Assembly (NCBI RefSeq): GCF_038181555.1
Contig: NZ_JBBWUA010000008.1
Coordinates: 1-64,000, forward strand
Source of the DNA: Desulfitobacterium sp038181555
GTDB lineage: Bacteria > Bacillota > Desulfitobacteriia > Desulfitobacteriales > Desulfitobacteriaceae
Length of the DNA stretch: 64,000 nt
Direction: 5' to 3'
In this document: positions 9,188-16,833 of the stretch, in pieces
How the letters are laid out: the number at the start of each line of letters is the position of its first letter
How positions within the stretch are numbered: the first letter of the stretch is position 1
The notes under the pieces: generated by a model
Told to the model about the DNA's origin: nothing
Database searches by the model: none
The model's input: only the letters and a program-made list of their open reading frames with translations
Translations under genes and position numbers: made by a program

Positions 9188-9838
9188 TTACGAGTTCCCA
9201 TCTGAAAATGATGTTTCGGCTTTAATCTTCTGACAGATATCAAAAAGATTAGTAATATCATTGGTGTAATAGTCTACCCCTGTGTAGTCCTTAACTATTT
9301 CGTTAACTGGATATCCTCCGGCAATAATTTTAACCTGATCGCGTAACCCAGCTTCCGCAAGTAGGTCTACGACCCTTTTTACGGCACTTATACAGAAGGA
9401 TAACAAGACACTAATTCCTAAGATTGGCGCCTTGGTTTCATTAACTGCGCGAACAAAAGCCTCAGGGGATACATCTACCCCTAAGTCGATGACTCGGAAT
9501 CCGGAGGATTTCAACATATAATGGATAATATTCTTACCCAAATCATGAATGTCACCCTCGATGGTTCCCAGAATGATCGTCATCCCGTTAGCCGGAATTT
9601 CCGAGGTAATCAGTGGCTCTAAGATGACCATAACCTCTCGCAGTATTTCTTCAGACATGATGAGATCGGACAAATAATACTCCCCGTTACAATAACGTTG
9701 ACCGACGATTTCGACTCCCAGTTGACATATCTCAACAACTTTTAAGGGGGAGTCCCCTTCGCCTAGGTGTTGATGAACTAAAGCGATGGTTTTTTCTTCA
9801 TCCAGATCGGCCAGCGCATTTAACAATTCGTCATCCAA
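9188..9838 (-). CDS. Corrinoid (cobalamin-binding) protein, MtbC/MttC-like
   Basis: The protein has 216 residues: a helical cap domain (about 1-85) and a Rossmann-like B12 domain. Asp96-x-His98-x-x-Gly101 within GDIHDLGKN is the cobalt-ligating signature, and a later AGGYPV loop matches the second corrinoid-contact region. Such proteins carry methyl groups on cob(I)alamin between a substrate methyltransferase and an acceptor methyltransferase. The start is TTG after GGAGGG with a 7-base spacer, overlapping the end of the GntR gene by 8 bases, so the two are translationally coupled. A UroD-type methyltransferase gene lies upstream in the same direction. The methyl donor is unknown. Confidence 0.9.
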   Translation of the reverse strand: MDDELLNALADLDEEKTIALVHQHLGEGDSPLKVVEICQLGVEIVGQRYCNGEYYLSDLIMSEEILREVMVILEPLITSEIPANGMTIILGTIEGDIHDLGKNIIHYMLKSSGFRVIDLGVDVSPEAFVRAVNETKAPILGISVLLSFCISAVKRVVDLLAEAGLRDQVKIIAGGYPVNEIVKDYTGVDYYTNDITNLFDICQKIKAETSFSDGNS

Positions 9839-10613
9839 GATTCATCCCTCCATGATTATCCTTTCTCAACCATCCATCATATCCGGTTAGTTGGTAACGG
9901 TCACCACGATAAATGGATTTACTCCAACCGACAGGTTTATTTTCGAGATCAAATAAGGTTTCCTCAACGACAAAAACAGGGGCATTGCCCCCTAAGCCAA
10001 GTATGGCTGCCTCTTCCTTAGTCGTTACTGAAACCTGCAAAACCTTCTTCGTGCTCACGGGCAATACATCATTATTGGCGGTGACTAATCCCGAAAGTGT
10101 TGGGTCCTTCAGGTTCGTTTCCAGGATGGGTTTTCGTTTCGTATAGATGATGTATTTGCGTTCATAAGCGAGACGCTCATCTTCAGCAGATACTACAGTG
10201 CGGAAATAGAGCAAGCGTGTGTTGGGATCATCTAATTGGAAAATTTTTAATAACCTCTCATCCGCCCGCACGATATGAGCACCTAACAGCGTGGTACTAA
10301 GCTTTAAACCAAAGTCCTTGATCTCTTGATTAAAATTATTCAACTCAAATACGACATTGTTTAATTTGGGTGAAGAAACAAAGGTCCCCTTGCCCTGTTG
10401 GGAATTGACCATTCCCGCCGCGATAAGTTCTGAGATGGCCCGCCGAACAGTCATGCGGCTAATCTCAAAAAGACTGGCGATTTCGGTCTCTGTGGGTAAA
10501 GCCTCACCAGGCTTGAGCTCTCCGCTGAGGATTTGACCCTCCAAGAGCTTGGCCAGCTGATAGTAAATGGGAATCACCGAATTTTTATCTATGGACTGTT
10601 CTTCAATCATCAT
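9831..10613 (-). CDS. GntR/HutC family transcriptional regulator
   Basis: The protein has 260 residues: an N-terminal winged helix of GntR type (about 15-80, with LFEISRMTVRRAISEL) and a C-terminal UTRA ligand-binding domain (about 95-245), the HutC subfamily layout. These are usually ligand-responsive repressors of their own operon. Two consecutive ATG codons follow AAGGTG; either could start. It lies between the 56-residue protein gene and the corrinoid-protein gene, so it probably senses the methyl donor or a product and controls this cluster. Palindromes before the 1415-residue activase gene are candidate operators (inference). Confidence 0.9.
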   Translation of the reverse strand: MMIEEQSIDKNSVIPIYYQLAKLLEGQILSGELKPGEALPTETEIASLFEISRMTVRRAISELIAAGMVNSQQGKGTFVSSPKLNNVVFELNNFNQEIKDFGLKLSTTLLGAHIVRADERLLKIFQLDDPNTRLLYFRTVVSAEDERLAYERKYIIYTKRKPILETNLKDPTLSGLVTANNDVLPVSTKKVLQVSVTTKEEAAILGLGGNAPVFVVEETLFDLENKPVGWSKSIYRGDRYQLTGYDGWLRKDNHGGMNLG

Positions 10614-10717
10614 TGAACACCTTACTTTAATTCGTTATGTAAAGTCTATTGTAAAAATATTCGGGATAATTGGTCTTAATCCCTTTTTTAACAGTTCAGA
10701 TTATAAATCAGACTCCA

Positions 10718-10888
10718 TTAGCGCTGAACCCACCACCAGAGATAAAGATAAGCTAAGGCATCGAGCTCCTCCCACTGGCCCTTAAGGAGAGCTTCATCCC
10801 CTACAGGGGGACCATAATCCTTGGTTATCTCTTCCCAAGGCAGACAAGTACCTGGGGGTGGATTGGGAATATCAATACCATCTGACAT
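10718..10888 (-). CDS. Small conserved-looking protein, 56 residues
   Basis: I translated this short frame directly. It begins MSDGIDIPNPPPG, preceded by GGAGGGG with ideal spacing, and ends in an aromatic run with three consecutive tryptophans before a C-terminal VQR. The middle is acidic. The strong ribosome binding site and the position between the methyltransferase and GntR genes, in the same direction, argue that it is real. No family is recognised. It might be a subunit or adaptor of the methyltransferase system, but that is only context. No membrane segment is evident. Confidence 0.7.
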   Translation of the reverse strand: MSDGIDIPNPPPGTCLPWEEITKDYGPPVGDEALLKGQWEELDALAYLYLWWWVQR

Positions 10889-10924
10889 ATAACCCCTCCT
10901 TTTGATTGGCCAGGCGATTCCTGC

Positions 10925-12115
10925 TCAATAGACTCCATATTTCCTGGTGGCCTCAATCAAGGCCATGACATTTTCTTCCTTTACATCCGTTTGCATAATA
11001 CCGGCTGTGTCTATGATAAAACCACCGTCTGCAGCATAATTGTCTAAGAGTCGTTTGACATATTCTCTGACCTGTTCAGGTGAGCCATAGGCCATCAGCG
11101 AGTTAGGTACGTTGCCACTGATACAGAACCTCGAGCCAAGTATCTTCTTAGTTTGCTGAGGATCTGTCTGATCCATATGAAAAACAATACTTGTCTCGGG
11201 CAATTCAAGAATTCTTTCCAGATAGGGGGTCCAATTTCCTTCGGCATAAAACATGGTGCGTTTCCCTTGGCTCCAAAGGCCCTCGATTACTTTCTTTAAG
11301 GAGGGCCAATAGAAGGTATTCCATTCGTGGGGGTTGAGAAAAGGATAGCTCCCTCGATGTAATGGTAAAAAAACCGGAAGTACCCGATCTCCTTCTGAGG
11401 TTGCCAGTCCATAATATATATTATGAGCGACAAGCATATCTAGAGCGGCGAGTACCTTTTCCGGGCGTTTTCGCAAATCCTTCATAATCCCCCGCAGTCC
11501 ACGAAGGGTATCCCCTAAAGTGTCAAAAGGCGCTTTCACCATCCCCGTAACACTCATGGGCATGCCGTAATTCTTTGCCCAATGGTCTATCGCCTGTTGG
11601 TTTTTGCTGTTCGCTACAACCATACCCGCTGACCCTTTAATGAGCGCTAGATTGGCCCGGAAAGAACCCGGATCAGAAAACTCCGTATGAATACGCGGCA
11701 GTAAGGTTTCCAGAATCCATTGCGTCGGATTATCAATAAAAGCATCATAATCCTCCGGCAGCATATATTCATGCTCAACAAATTGAAACTGTTGATTGGC
11801 AGAAAGCTGGTTGCCGGCAAATTTTAAGTATTTCGCACCGACAGCATCATGCAAAGCGCCCCACCATAAGCTTGGTCCACCCATGGTTACATCGACATCA
11901 AAATCCGTTAGAATCTTATCTGTGGCAGCTATATTTCGATCCAAATCATAGTAGATTTCTTGAAGCTCCATGCCTGCATACTTGGCCATGAATTCACTCA
12001 TTTGTAAACGAATGGGTACCTTATCTGGTTTCTTGCCCTGCATCGCCTTAAGGTAGCGGGTCAACCGTTCCTGATACAAGGCCTCCTTGGCCATATTATT
12101 TGAGCTACTTTCCAT
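10925..12115 (-). CDS. Uroporphyrinogen decarboxylase-family protein, probable methyltransferase
   Basis: The protein has 396 residues and the UroD/MtaA fold pattern, including CISGNVPNSLM and a GGFIIDTAG region near the end. In MtaA/MtbA-type corrinoid methyltransferases, zinc is held by His-x-Cys and a late Cys. By my alignment the equivalent positions here read Tyr-x-Glu (FYAEGNWTP) and no late Cys, so thiol activation by zinc is doubtful. The corrinoid-protein gene in the same cluster makes methyl transfer to or from cobalamin the likely job, with an unknown, possibly non-thiol, substrate. The start is ATG after a GAGGGGGG site. Heme biosynthesis is unlikely given the context. Confidence 0.8.
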   Translation of the reverse strand: MESSSNNMAKEALYQERLTRYLKAMQGKKPDKVPIRLQMSEFMAKYAGMELQEIYYDLDRNIAATDKILTDFDVDVTMGGPSLWWGALHDAVGAKYLKFAGNQLSANQQFQFVEHEYMLPEDYDAFIDNPTQWILETLLPRIHTEFSDPGSFRANLALIKGSAGMVVANSKNQQAIDHWAKNYGMPMSVTGMVKAPFDTLGDTLRGLRGIMKDLRKRPEKVLAALDMLVAHNIYYGLATSEGDRVLPVFLPLHRGSYPFLNPHEWNTFYWPSLKKVIEGLWSQGKRTMFYAEGNWTPYLERILELPETSIVFHMDQTDPQQTKKILGSRFCISGNVPNSLMAYGSPEQVREYVKRLLDNYAADGGFIIDTAGIMQTDVKEENVMALIEATRKYGVY

Positions 12116-12131
12116 AGGCCCCCCCTCGCCA

Positions 12132-12175
12132 GCAAAGGCTGCTCTATTATTTCAAGAATAAAGAACAGCCTTTGC
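12132..12175 (-). repeat. Intercistronic hairpin in the activase-methyltransferase operon
   Basis: GCAAAGGCTG and CAGCCTTTGC form a 10-bp stem around a 24-base AT-rich loop, between the activase stop and the methyltransferase ribosome binding site. No T-run follows, so it is more likely an RNA-processing or stabilising hairpin, or a partial attenuator, than a full terminator. Confidence 0.5.
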
Positions 12176-12195
12176 TTTAACCTATTATACTTCAA

Positions 12196-15100
12196 CTATT
12201 TAGCGACCACGGCCGCCTTAATATTCTCCTTGGCCACCGAGAGCATCAGTTTGATCCGATTGAGCTGGTTCACTTCACTAGCGCCGGGATCATAGTCTAT
12301 CACCGTAATATTAGCACTAGGATAAGCTTTACGCAAGGAACGAATCATGCCCTTGCCAATGATATGATTAGGCAAGCAACCAAAGGGCTGCAAGCAGGCG
12401 ATATTCATGACACCAGTGTGCAATAGTTCAACCATTTCTCCGGTCAAATACCAGCCCTCACCGGTCTGATTAGCCAAGGAGATATGCTCTTCAGCGCAGC
12501 GAGCAATCTCTTGAATAGTGCTGGGAGGTGTAAACCGCTTACTTCCCGCTAGGGCTTTACGCACATCCTTGCGGTAGTATTCCATAAGCTTAACCGTCAA
12601 CATGCCATTGAACATAGCTTTAAAACTACCCGATAATACATCGAATTTAATTTTGTAACAATAGGCGCAGTACAATAAGAATCCCATGAGATCAGGCTGA
12701 ATCACTTCAGCCCCCTCAGCCTCAAGGAGCTCCACGAGGTTATTATTCGCAGTAGGATGGTATTTGACGAGGATCTCGCCGACTATCCCCACTTTGGGCT
12801 TAACCATCCCTTCATGGATTTCCAGATCATCAAAGTCTTTGACCAGCTGATAAATGATCGCTTTGAGTTCTTTTGTGTTCCCCCGCCTTAAGGCTGCTTG
12901 GCATTTTTCCACCCAATAATCATAGAGGGCATTAGTGGAACCGGGTACCTTTTCATAGGGGCGGACACGATGGAGAACATTCATGAGTAAGTCTCCATAA
13001 ACAATTCCCCAAAGAAGATCAGGAAGCATCTTCGCCGTGATCTTAAAGCCGGGGTTGGCTTCCAGGCCTGAAGCATTCAAAGAGATGACCGGTACTTGCT
13101 CCATACCTATATCCTTCAACGCCTTGCGAATGAAAGCAATATAATTGGTGGCACGACACCCGCCGCCTGTCTGAGAAATGAGTACCGCTGTCCGGTTCAA
13201 ATCGTATTTTCCGGATTTCAAGGCTTCAATCAGCTGCCCGACCACGATAATGGTAGGATAACAGGCATCATTGTGAACATGCTTGAGACCTTCATCGATG
13301 GCGCCTCGGTCTACCGAAGGCAAAACCTCTACATTATATCCGGCCTTCTCAAAGCCCGTCTTCAAAAATTGGAATTGATGAGGGGCCATCTGAGGTGCAA
13401 TGATGGTGTAGTTTTTCTTCATCTCTTGGCTAAAAATAACACGGTCTTTATTATCATAAAGCCTTTCCGGGATGAAATTCTGCTTATCTCGCTCCTGGAC
13501 AGCGGCTAATAAGGAACGAATACGGATTCTTGCTGCTCCCAGATTGGTAATTTCATCGATTTTTAAAACAGTATAAATCTTACCATACTGTTCGAGGATT
13601 TCCTTGACCTGATCAATCGTCACTGCATCCAAGCCACAGCCAAAGGAGTTTAACTGGATTAACTCAAGATTAGGTTGTTCAGCAACGAATTGAGCAGCAG
13701 CATAAAGCCGAGTATGGTACATCCATTGGTCGACCACGCGCATGGGGCGTTCCGGATTTGTGATATGACGAATGGCATCTTCGGAGATTACAGCAAGGCC
13801 AAAGCCTTGCAGAAGCTCGGGAATGCCATGGTGAATTTCGGGATCAATATGATAAGGACGACCCCCTAAAACAATCCCTTTGATACCATGGGTATCAATA
13901 TAACGAAGAGCTTCTTCACCTTTTTGACGAACATCACTCTTGTAATGCTCTAATTCCCCATATGCCTTGTCCATGGCTTGAGTAATTTCCTGTGTCGTCA
14001 AAGCTTCACTCTTAGCGAGCTCTTCAATAAGGCGTTTTCTCATGTGCTTAGGACTGTCAATGGGTAGGAAAGGTTGGTAGAAAGTAACGTCTTCCGTCTC
14101 CAGAATATCCATGTTTGCTCGAATGGTTTCCGGATAAGAAGTAACAATCGGGCAGTTAAAATGATTGTTGGAGTCCGTATCTTCTTTAAGATTATAGGGA
14201 ATAGAGGGATAAAAAATCTTCTTAACCCCTTTCTTCACCAAATCGACAATATGACCATGGACGAGCTTGGCCGGGAAGCATTCGGATTCAGAAGGAATGG
14301 TATCTATTCCTGATTCGTAGAGCTTTTTCGTGGACCGACCGGATAAAACCACGCGATAACCTAATTCCGTGAAGAAGGTAAACCAGAAAGGAAAATCCTC
14401 ATAAATATTGAGGACACGGGGAATTCCAATAACCCCACGTGGAGCTTCTTCCTCAGTTAAGGGCTTATAATTAAATACACGTTTGTACTTATACTCGTAG
14501 AGATTGGGTAGTTCACTGTCAACCTTTTCATGTCCAGCACCACGTTCACAACGGTTGCCGGAAATAAAAGTCTCGCCATTCGAAAAGTGCTTGAGAGTGA
14601 GTTGGCAGTTATTTCCGCATAGTCCACAGCGCTTCATTGTCGTTTCCGTGGTAAAGGTCTGAAGTTGATCAGCTTGGAGAAGCTGAGTCTCATGCCCCTT
14701 ATTATAGCGCTCTTTCGCGATAAGGGCTGCCCCAAATGCGCCCATGATCCCAGCAATATCTGGGCGGACCACATGACGACCGAGGAGTTTTTCTAGGGAA
14801 CGCAACACAGCATCATTATAGAACGTTCCGCCTTGAACAACAATTTTGTCCCCTAATTCTTCTGTATTGCGCAGGCGAATGACCTTAAACAAGGCGTTTT
14901 TAATAACCGACATGGAAATACCGGCAGAGATATCACTGACCGTTGCCCCTTCTTTTTGGGCTTGCTTCACCTTTGAATTCATGAATACGGTGCAGCGAGT
15001 GCCTAGATCTACGGCCTTCTGGGATTGCAGTCCGATACGAGCAAATTCCTTCACATCCATATTCAAGGAATTGGCAAAGGTCTCGACAAAGGATCCACAC

Positions 15101-16443
15101 CCTGAAGAACAGGCTTCATTAAGCATGATCGAATCGATCACACCATTTTTAATGACCAAGCTCTTCATATCTTGACCACCAATATCGAGGACAAAATTAA
15201 CTCCGGGCAGGAAAAAATCAGCAGCCTTAGCATGGGCTACAGTCTCGATTTCACCAATATCCAACTTGAGAGCAGTCTTAATCAGCTGTTCTCCATAACC
15301 AGTTACAGTGGAGTTTCGGATCGTAATGTCCGGGTTCAACTTTGCATACATGTCTTTAAGAGCATCAATAGTTGATTCCAAAGGACTACCCATGTTGCTT
15401 CCATAGTAGGAATAGAGCAGACTTCCCTCTTCATCAATCAGAGCGACCTTAGTGGTAGTCGACCCCGCATCGATTCCTAGGTAAGCAGGGCCTGAATAAT
15501 GACTAGGATCAGCCCGGTTCACCTTATGGAGAGCATGTCTCTCTTTAAACGCCTTATATTCTTCCTCATCAACGAAGAGTGGCTCTGCGTTAGATTGTTC
15601 TTCATGAATGATGTTGTTGAGATAAGGTGCTTTATCGTACATGATATGCGCAGAAAATGGCTGCTCAGTTTGCGAGGACAAGGCGGCACCAATTGCCACA
15701 AAATATTGTGCATCTTCGGGGAAAATTGCATAATCCCCTTCTAGCTTTAGGGTTTCGACAAATCGTTTGCGCAGCTCGGATAGGAAGTATAAAGGTCCAC
15801 CGAGAAAAGCAACTCTACCACGAATAGGGCGACCTTGAGCAAGGGCTGTGATCGTTTGATTGACTACAGCTTGAAGAACCGAAACGGCTACGTCTTCTTT
15901 TGCAGCACCTTCATTTAATAAAGGCTGAACATCAGTTTTTGCAAAAACGCCGCATCGAGAGGCAATGGGATAAATGGTCTTATAGTCTTTAGCCAACTCA
16001 TTTAAACCTTCTGCATCCACTTGCAAAAGTGCTGCCATCTGGTCAATAAAGGCCCCCGTGCCACCGGCACAAGTGCCGTTCATTCTTTGTTCAATTGATT
16101 CGCCAAAATAGGTGATTTTGGCATCTTCTCCCCCCAGTTCGATAGCAACATCCGTCTGAGGAATAAGCTTTTTAACAGCGCTAGTTCCGGCAATAACCTC
16201 CTGAACAAAGGGAACGCCGAGCTTTTTTGCTAAATTAAAACCACCTGAACCTGCAATCATCATAGTGATGATTTGTCCATCTATTATTGACTTTGCATCT
16301 TCTAGCATCGAAAGAACTGTATCTTTGATATTCGAAAAGTGCCTCAAATATTGTTTATAGACAATGCCTTGTTCAGGACTGAGAATAACCATTTTAACAG
16401 TCGTAGAACCCACATCGAGCCCAACATTGAGCACCTTGGCCAT
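12196..16443 (-). CDS. Giant acyl-CoA dehydratase activase-type protein (double ASKHA plus HgdB-like)
   Basis: The protein has 1415 residues. Two ASKHA ATPase modules of the BcrA/BadF/HgdC type occur in tandem. The first begins GLDVGSTTVK with Cys125 (in CAGGTGAF) and Cys164 (in SRCGVF). The second begins GIDAGSTTTK at 323 with Cys445, Cys449 and Cys484. A CX2CX3C motif with a downstream Cys follows near 606-635, then a DUF2229-type region and a C-terminal half resembling dehydratase-component HgdB. HgdC proteins hold a [4Fe-4S] cluster between subunits and drive ATP-dependent low-potential electron transfer. The fused form's partner is unknown. The start is ATG after GGAGGAG. It is the first gene of the cluster. 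Confidence 0.85.
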   Translation of the reverse strand: MAKVLNVGLDVGSTTVKMVILSPEQGIVYKQYLRHFSNIKDTVLSMLEDAKSIIDGQIITMMIAGSGGFNLAKKLGVPFVQEVIAGTSAVKKLIPQTDVAIELGGEDAKITYFGESIEQRMNGTCAGGTGAFIDQMAALLQVDAEGLNELAKDYKTIYPIASRCGVFAKTDVQPLLNEGAAKEDVAVSVLQAVVNQTITALAQGRPIRGRVAFLGGPLYFLSELRKRFVETLKLEGDYAIFPEDAQYFVAIGAALSSQTEQPFSAHIMYDKAPYLNNIIHEEQSNAEPLFVDEEEYKAFKERHALHKVNRADPSHYSGPAYLGIDAGSTTTKVALIDEEGSLLYSYYGSNMGSPLESTIDALKDMYAKLNPDITIRNSTVTGYGEQLIKTALKLDIGEIETVAHAKAADFFLPGVNFVLDIGGQDMKSLVIKNGVIDSIMLNEACSSGCGSFVETFANSLNMDVKEFARIGLQSQKAVDLGTRCTVFMNSKVKQAQKEGATVSDISAGISMSVIKNALFKVIRLRNTEELGDKIVVQGGTFYNDAVLRSLEKLLGRHVVRPDIAGIMGAFGAALIAKERYNKGHETQLLQADQLQTFTTETTMKRCGLCGNNCQLTLKHFSNGETFISGNRCERGAGHEKVDSELPNLYEYKYKRVFNYKPLTEEEAPRGVIGIPRVLNIYEDFPFWFTFFTELGYRVVLSGRSTKKLYESGIDTIPSESECFPAKLVHGHIVDLVKKGVKKIFYPSIPYNLKEDTDSNNHFNCPIVTSYPETIRANMDILETEDVTFYQPFLPIDSPKHMRKRLIEELAKSEALTTQEITQAMDKAYGELEHYKSDVRQKGEEALRYIDTHGIKGIVLGGRPYHIDPEIHHGIPELLQGFGLAVISEDAIRHITNPERPMRVVDQWMYHTRLYAAAQFVAEQPNLELIQLNSFGCGLDAVTIDQVKEILEQYGKIYTVLKIDEITNLGAARIRIRSLLAAVQERDKQNFIPERLYDNKDRVIFSQEMKKNYTIIAPQMAPHQFQFLKTGFEKAGYNVEVLPSVDRGAIDEGLKHVHNDACYPTIIVVGQLIEALKSGKYDLNRTAVLISQTGGGCRATNYIAFIRKALKDIGMEQVPVISLNASGLEANPGFKITAKMLPDLLWGIVYGDLLMNVLHRVRPYEKVPGSTNALYDYWVEKCQAALRRGNTKELKAIIYQLVKDFDDLEIHEGMVKPKVGIVGEILVKYHPTANNNLVELLEAEGAEVIQPDLMGFLLYCAYCYKIKFDVLSGSFKAMFNGMLTVKLMEYYRKDVRKALAGSKRFTPPSTIQEIARCAEEHISLANQTGEGWYLTGEMVELLHTGVMNIACLQPFGCLPNHIIGKGMIRSLRKAYPSANITVIDYDPGASEVNQLNRIKLMLSVAKENIKAAVVAK

Positions 16444-16833
16444 CCATTCTCCTCCTATCGAATCAATTAAAAATAATTATATATACTGTATATATACTAT
16501 AACATAATAATGGGTAACTAATGAGTTGTCAGAATATATCTATAGTATATAGATTAGGATTTTTTTTAATAATTAGCTAAGACAAGATAATATTGCCAGA
16601 TAAAATCTCTGGACATCTGGACAATATTATAATAGTAATATATGAAGTGCATCGTGATTCGAGACACACTTTTAGAGCTTATCTTCGAAAAAGGTGTATT
16701 CTTATAATTATTCTACATAAATGCTAGATTTCCTTTCGTAAACCATAAGTTAAGGAAAACACTTGAGTATAAAAAGAACCAGATTGCGCAGTTATCGTCT
16801 GCAACAATCTGGTTTCCTTTTAGTGCCTAGCCA
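16444..16833. promoter_or_regulatory. 390-base AT-rich non-coding region with several palindromes
   Basis: No supported gene is seen. Near the activase gene, TATATAC/GTATATA (16480-16494) overlaps the palindrome GTATATATAC (16488-16497). ATCTATA/TATAGAT lies at 16538-16554, and a longer hairpin (AATATTG...CAATATT with inner CAGA/TCTG) at 16589-16628. GntR/HutC-type regulators bind short GT..AC palindromes, so the first site is a plausible operator for the GntR protein of this cluster. The promoter of the cluster must lie here, but several AT-rich boxes compete and I cannot pick one. Confidence 0.55.
16771..16814 (-). terminator. Intrinsic terminator of the LysM gene
   Basis: AACCAGATTG pairs with CAATCTGGTT in a perfect 10-bp stem, 20 bases past the LysM stop codon, with CTTTTT following on the minus strand. 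Confidence 0.85.

Noticed and set aside
10567..10785. Plus-strand open frame overlapping the GntR gene start
   Set aside because: It is opposite the GntR and 56-residue genes, has no ribosome binding site and biased composition typical of antisense frames.
16641..16706. 21-codon plus-strand frame in the activase upstream region
   Set aside because: It is very short, has no ribosome binding site, and lies in AT-rich non-coding sequence.
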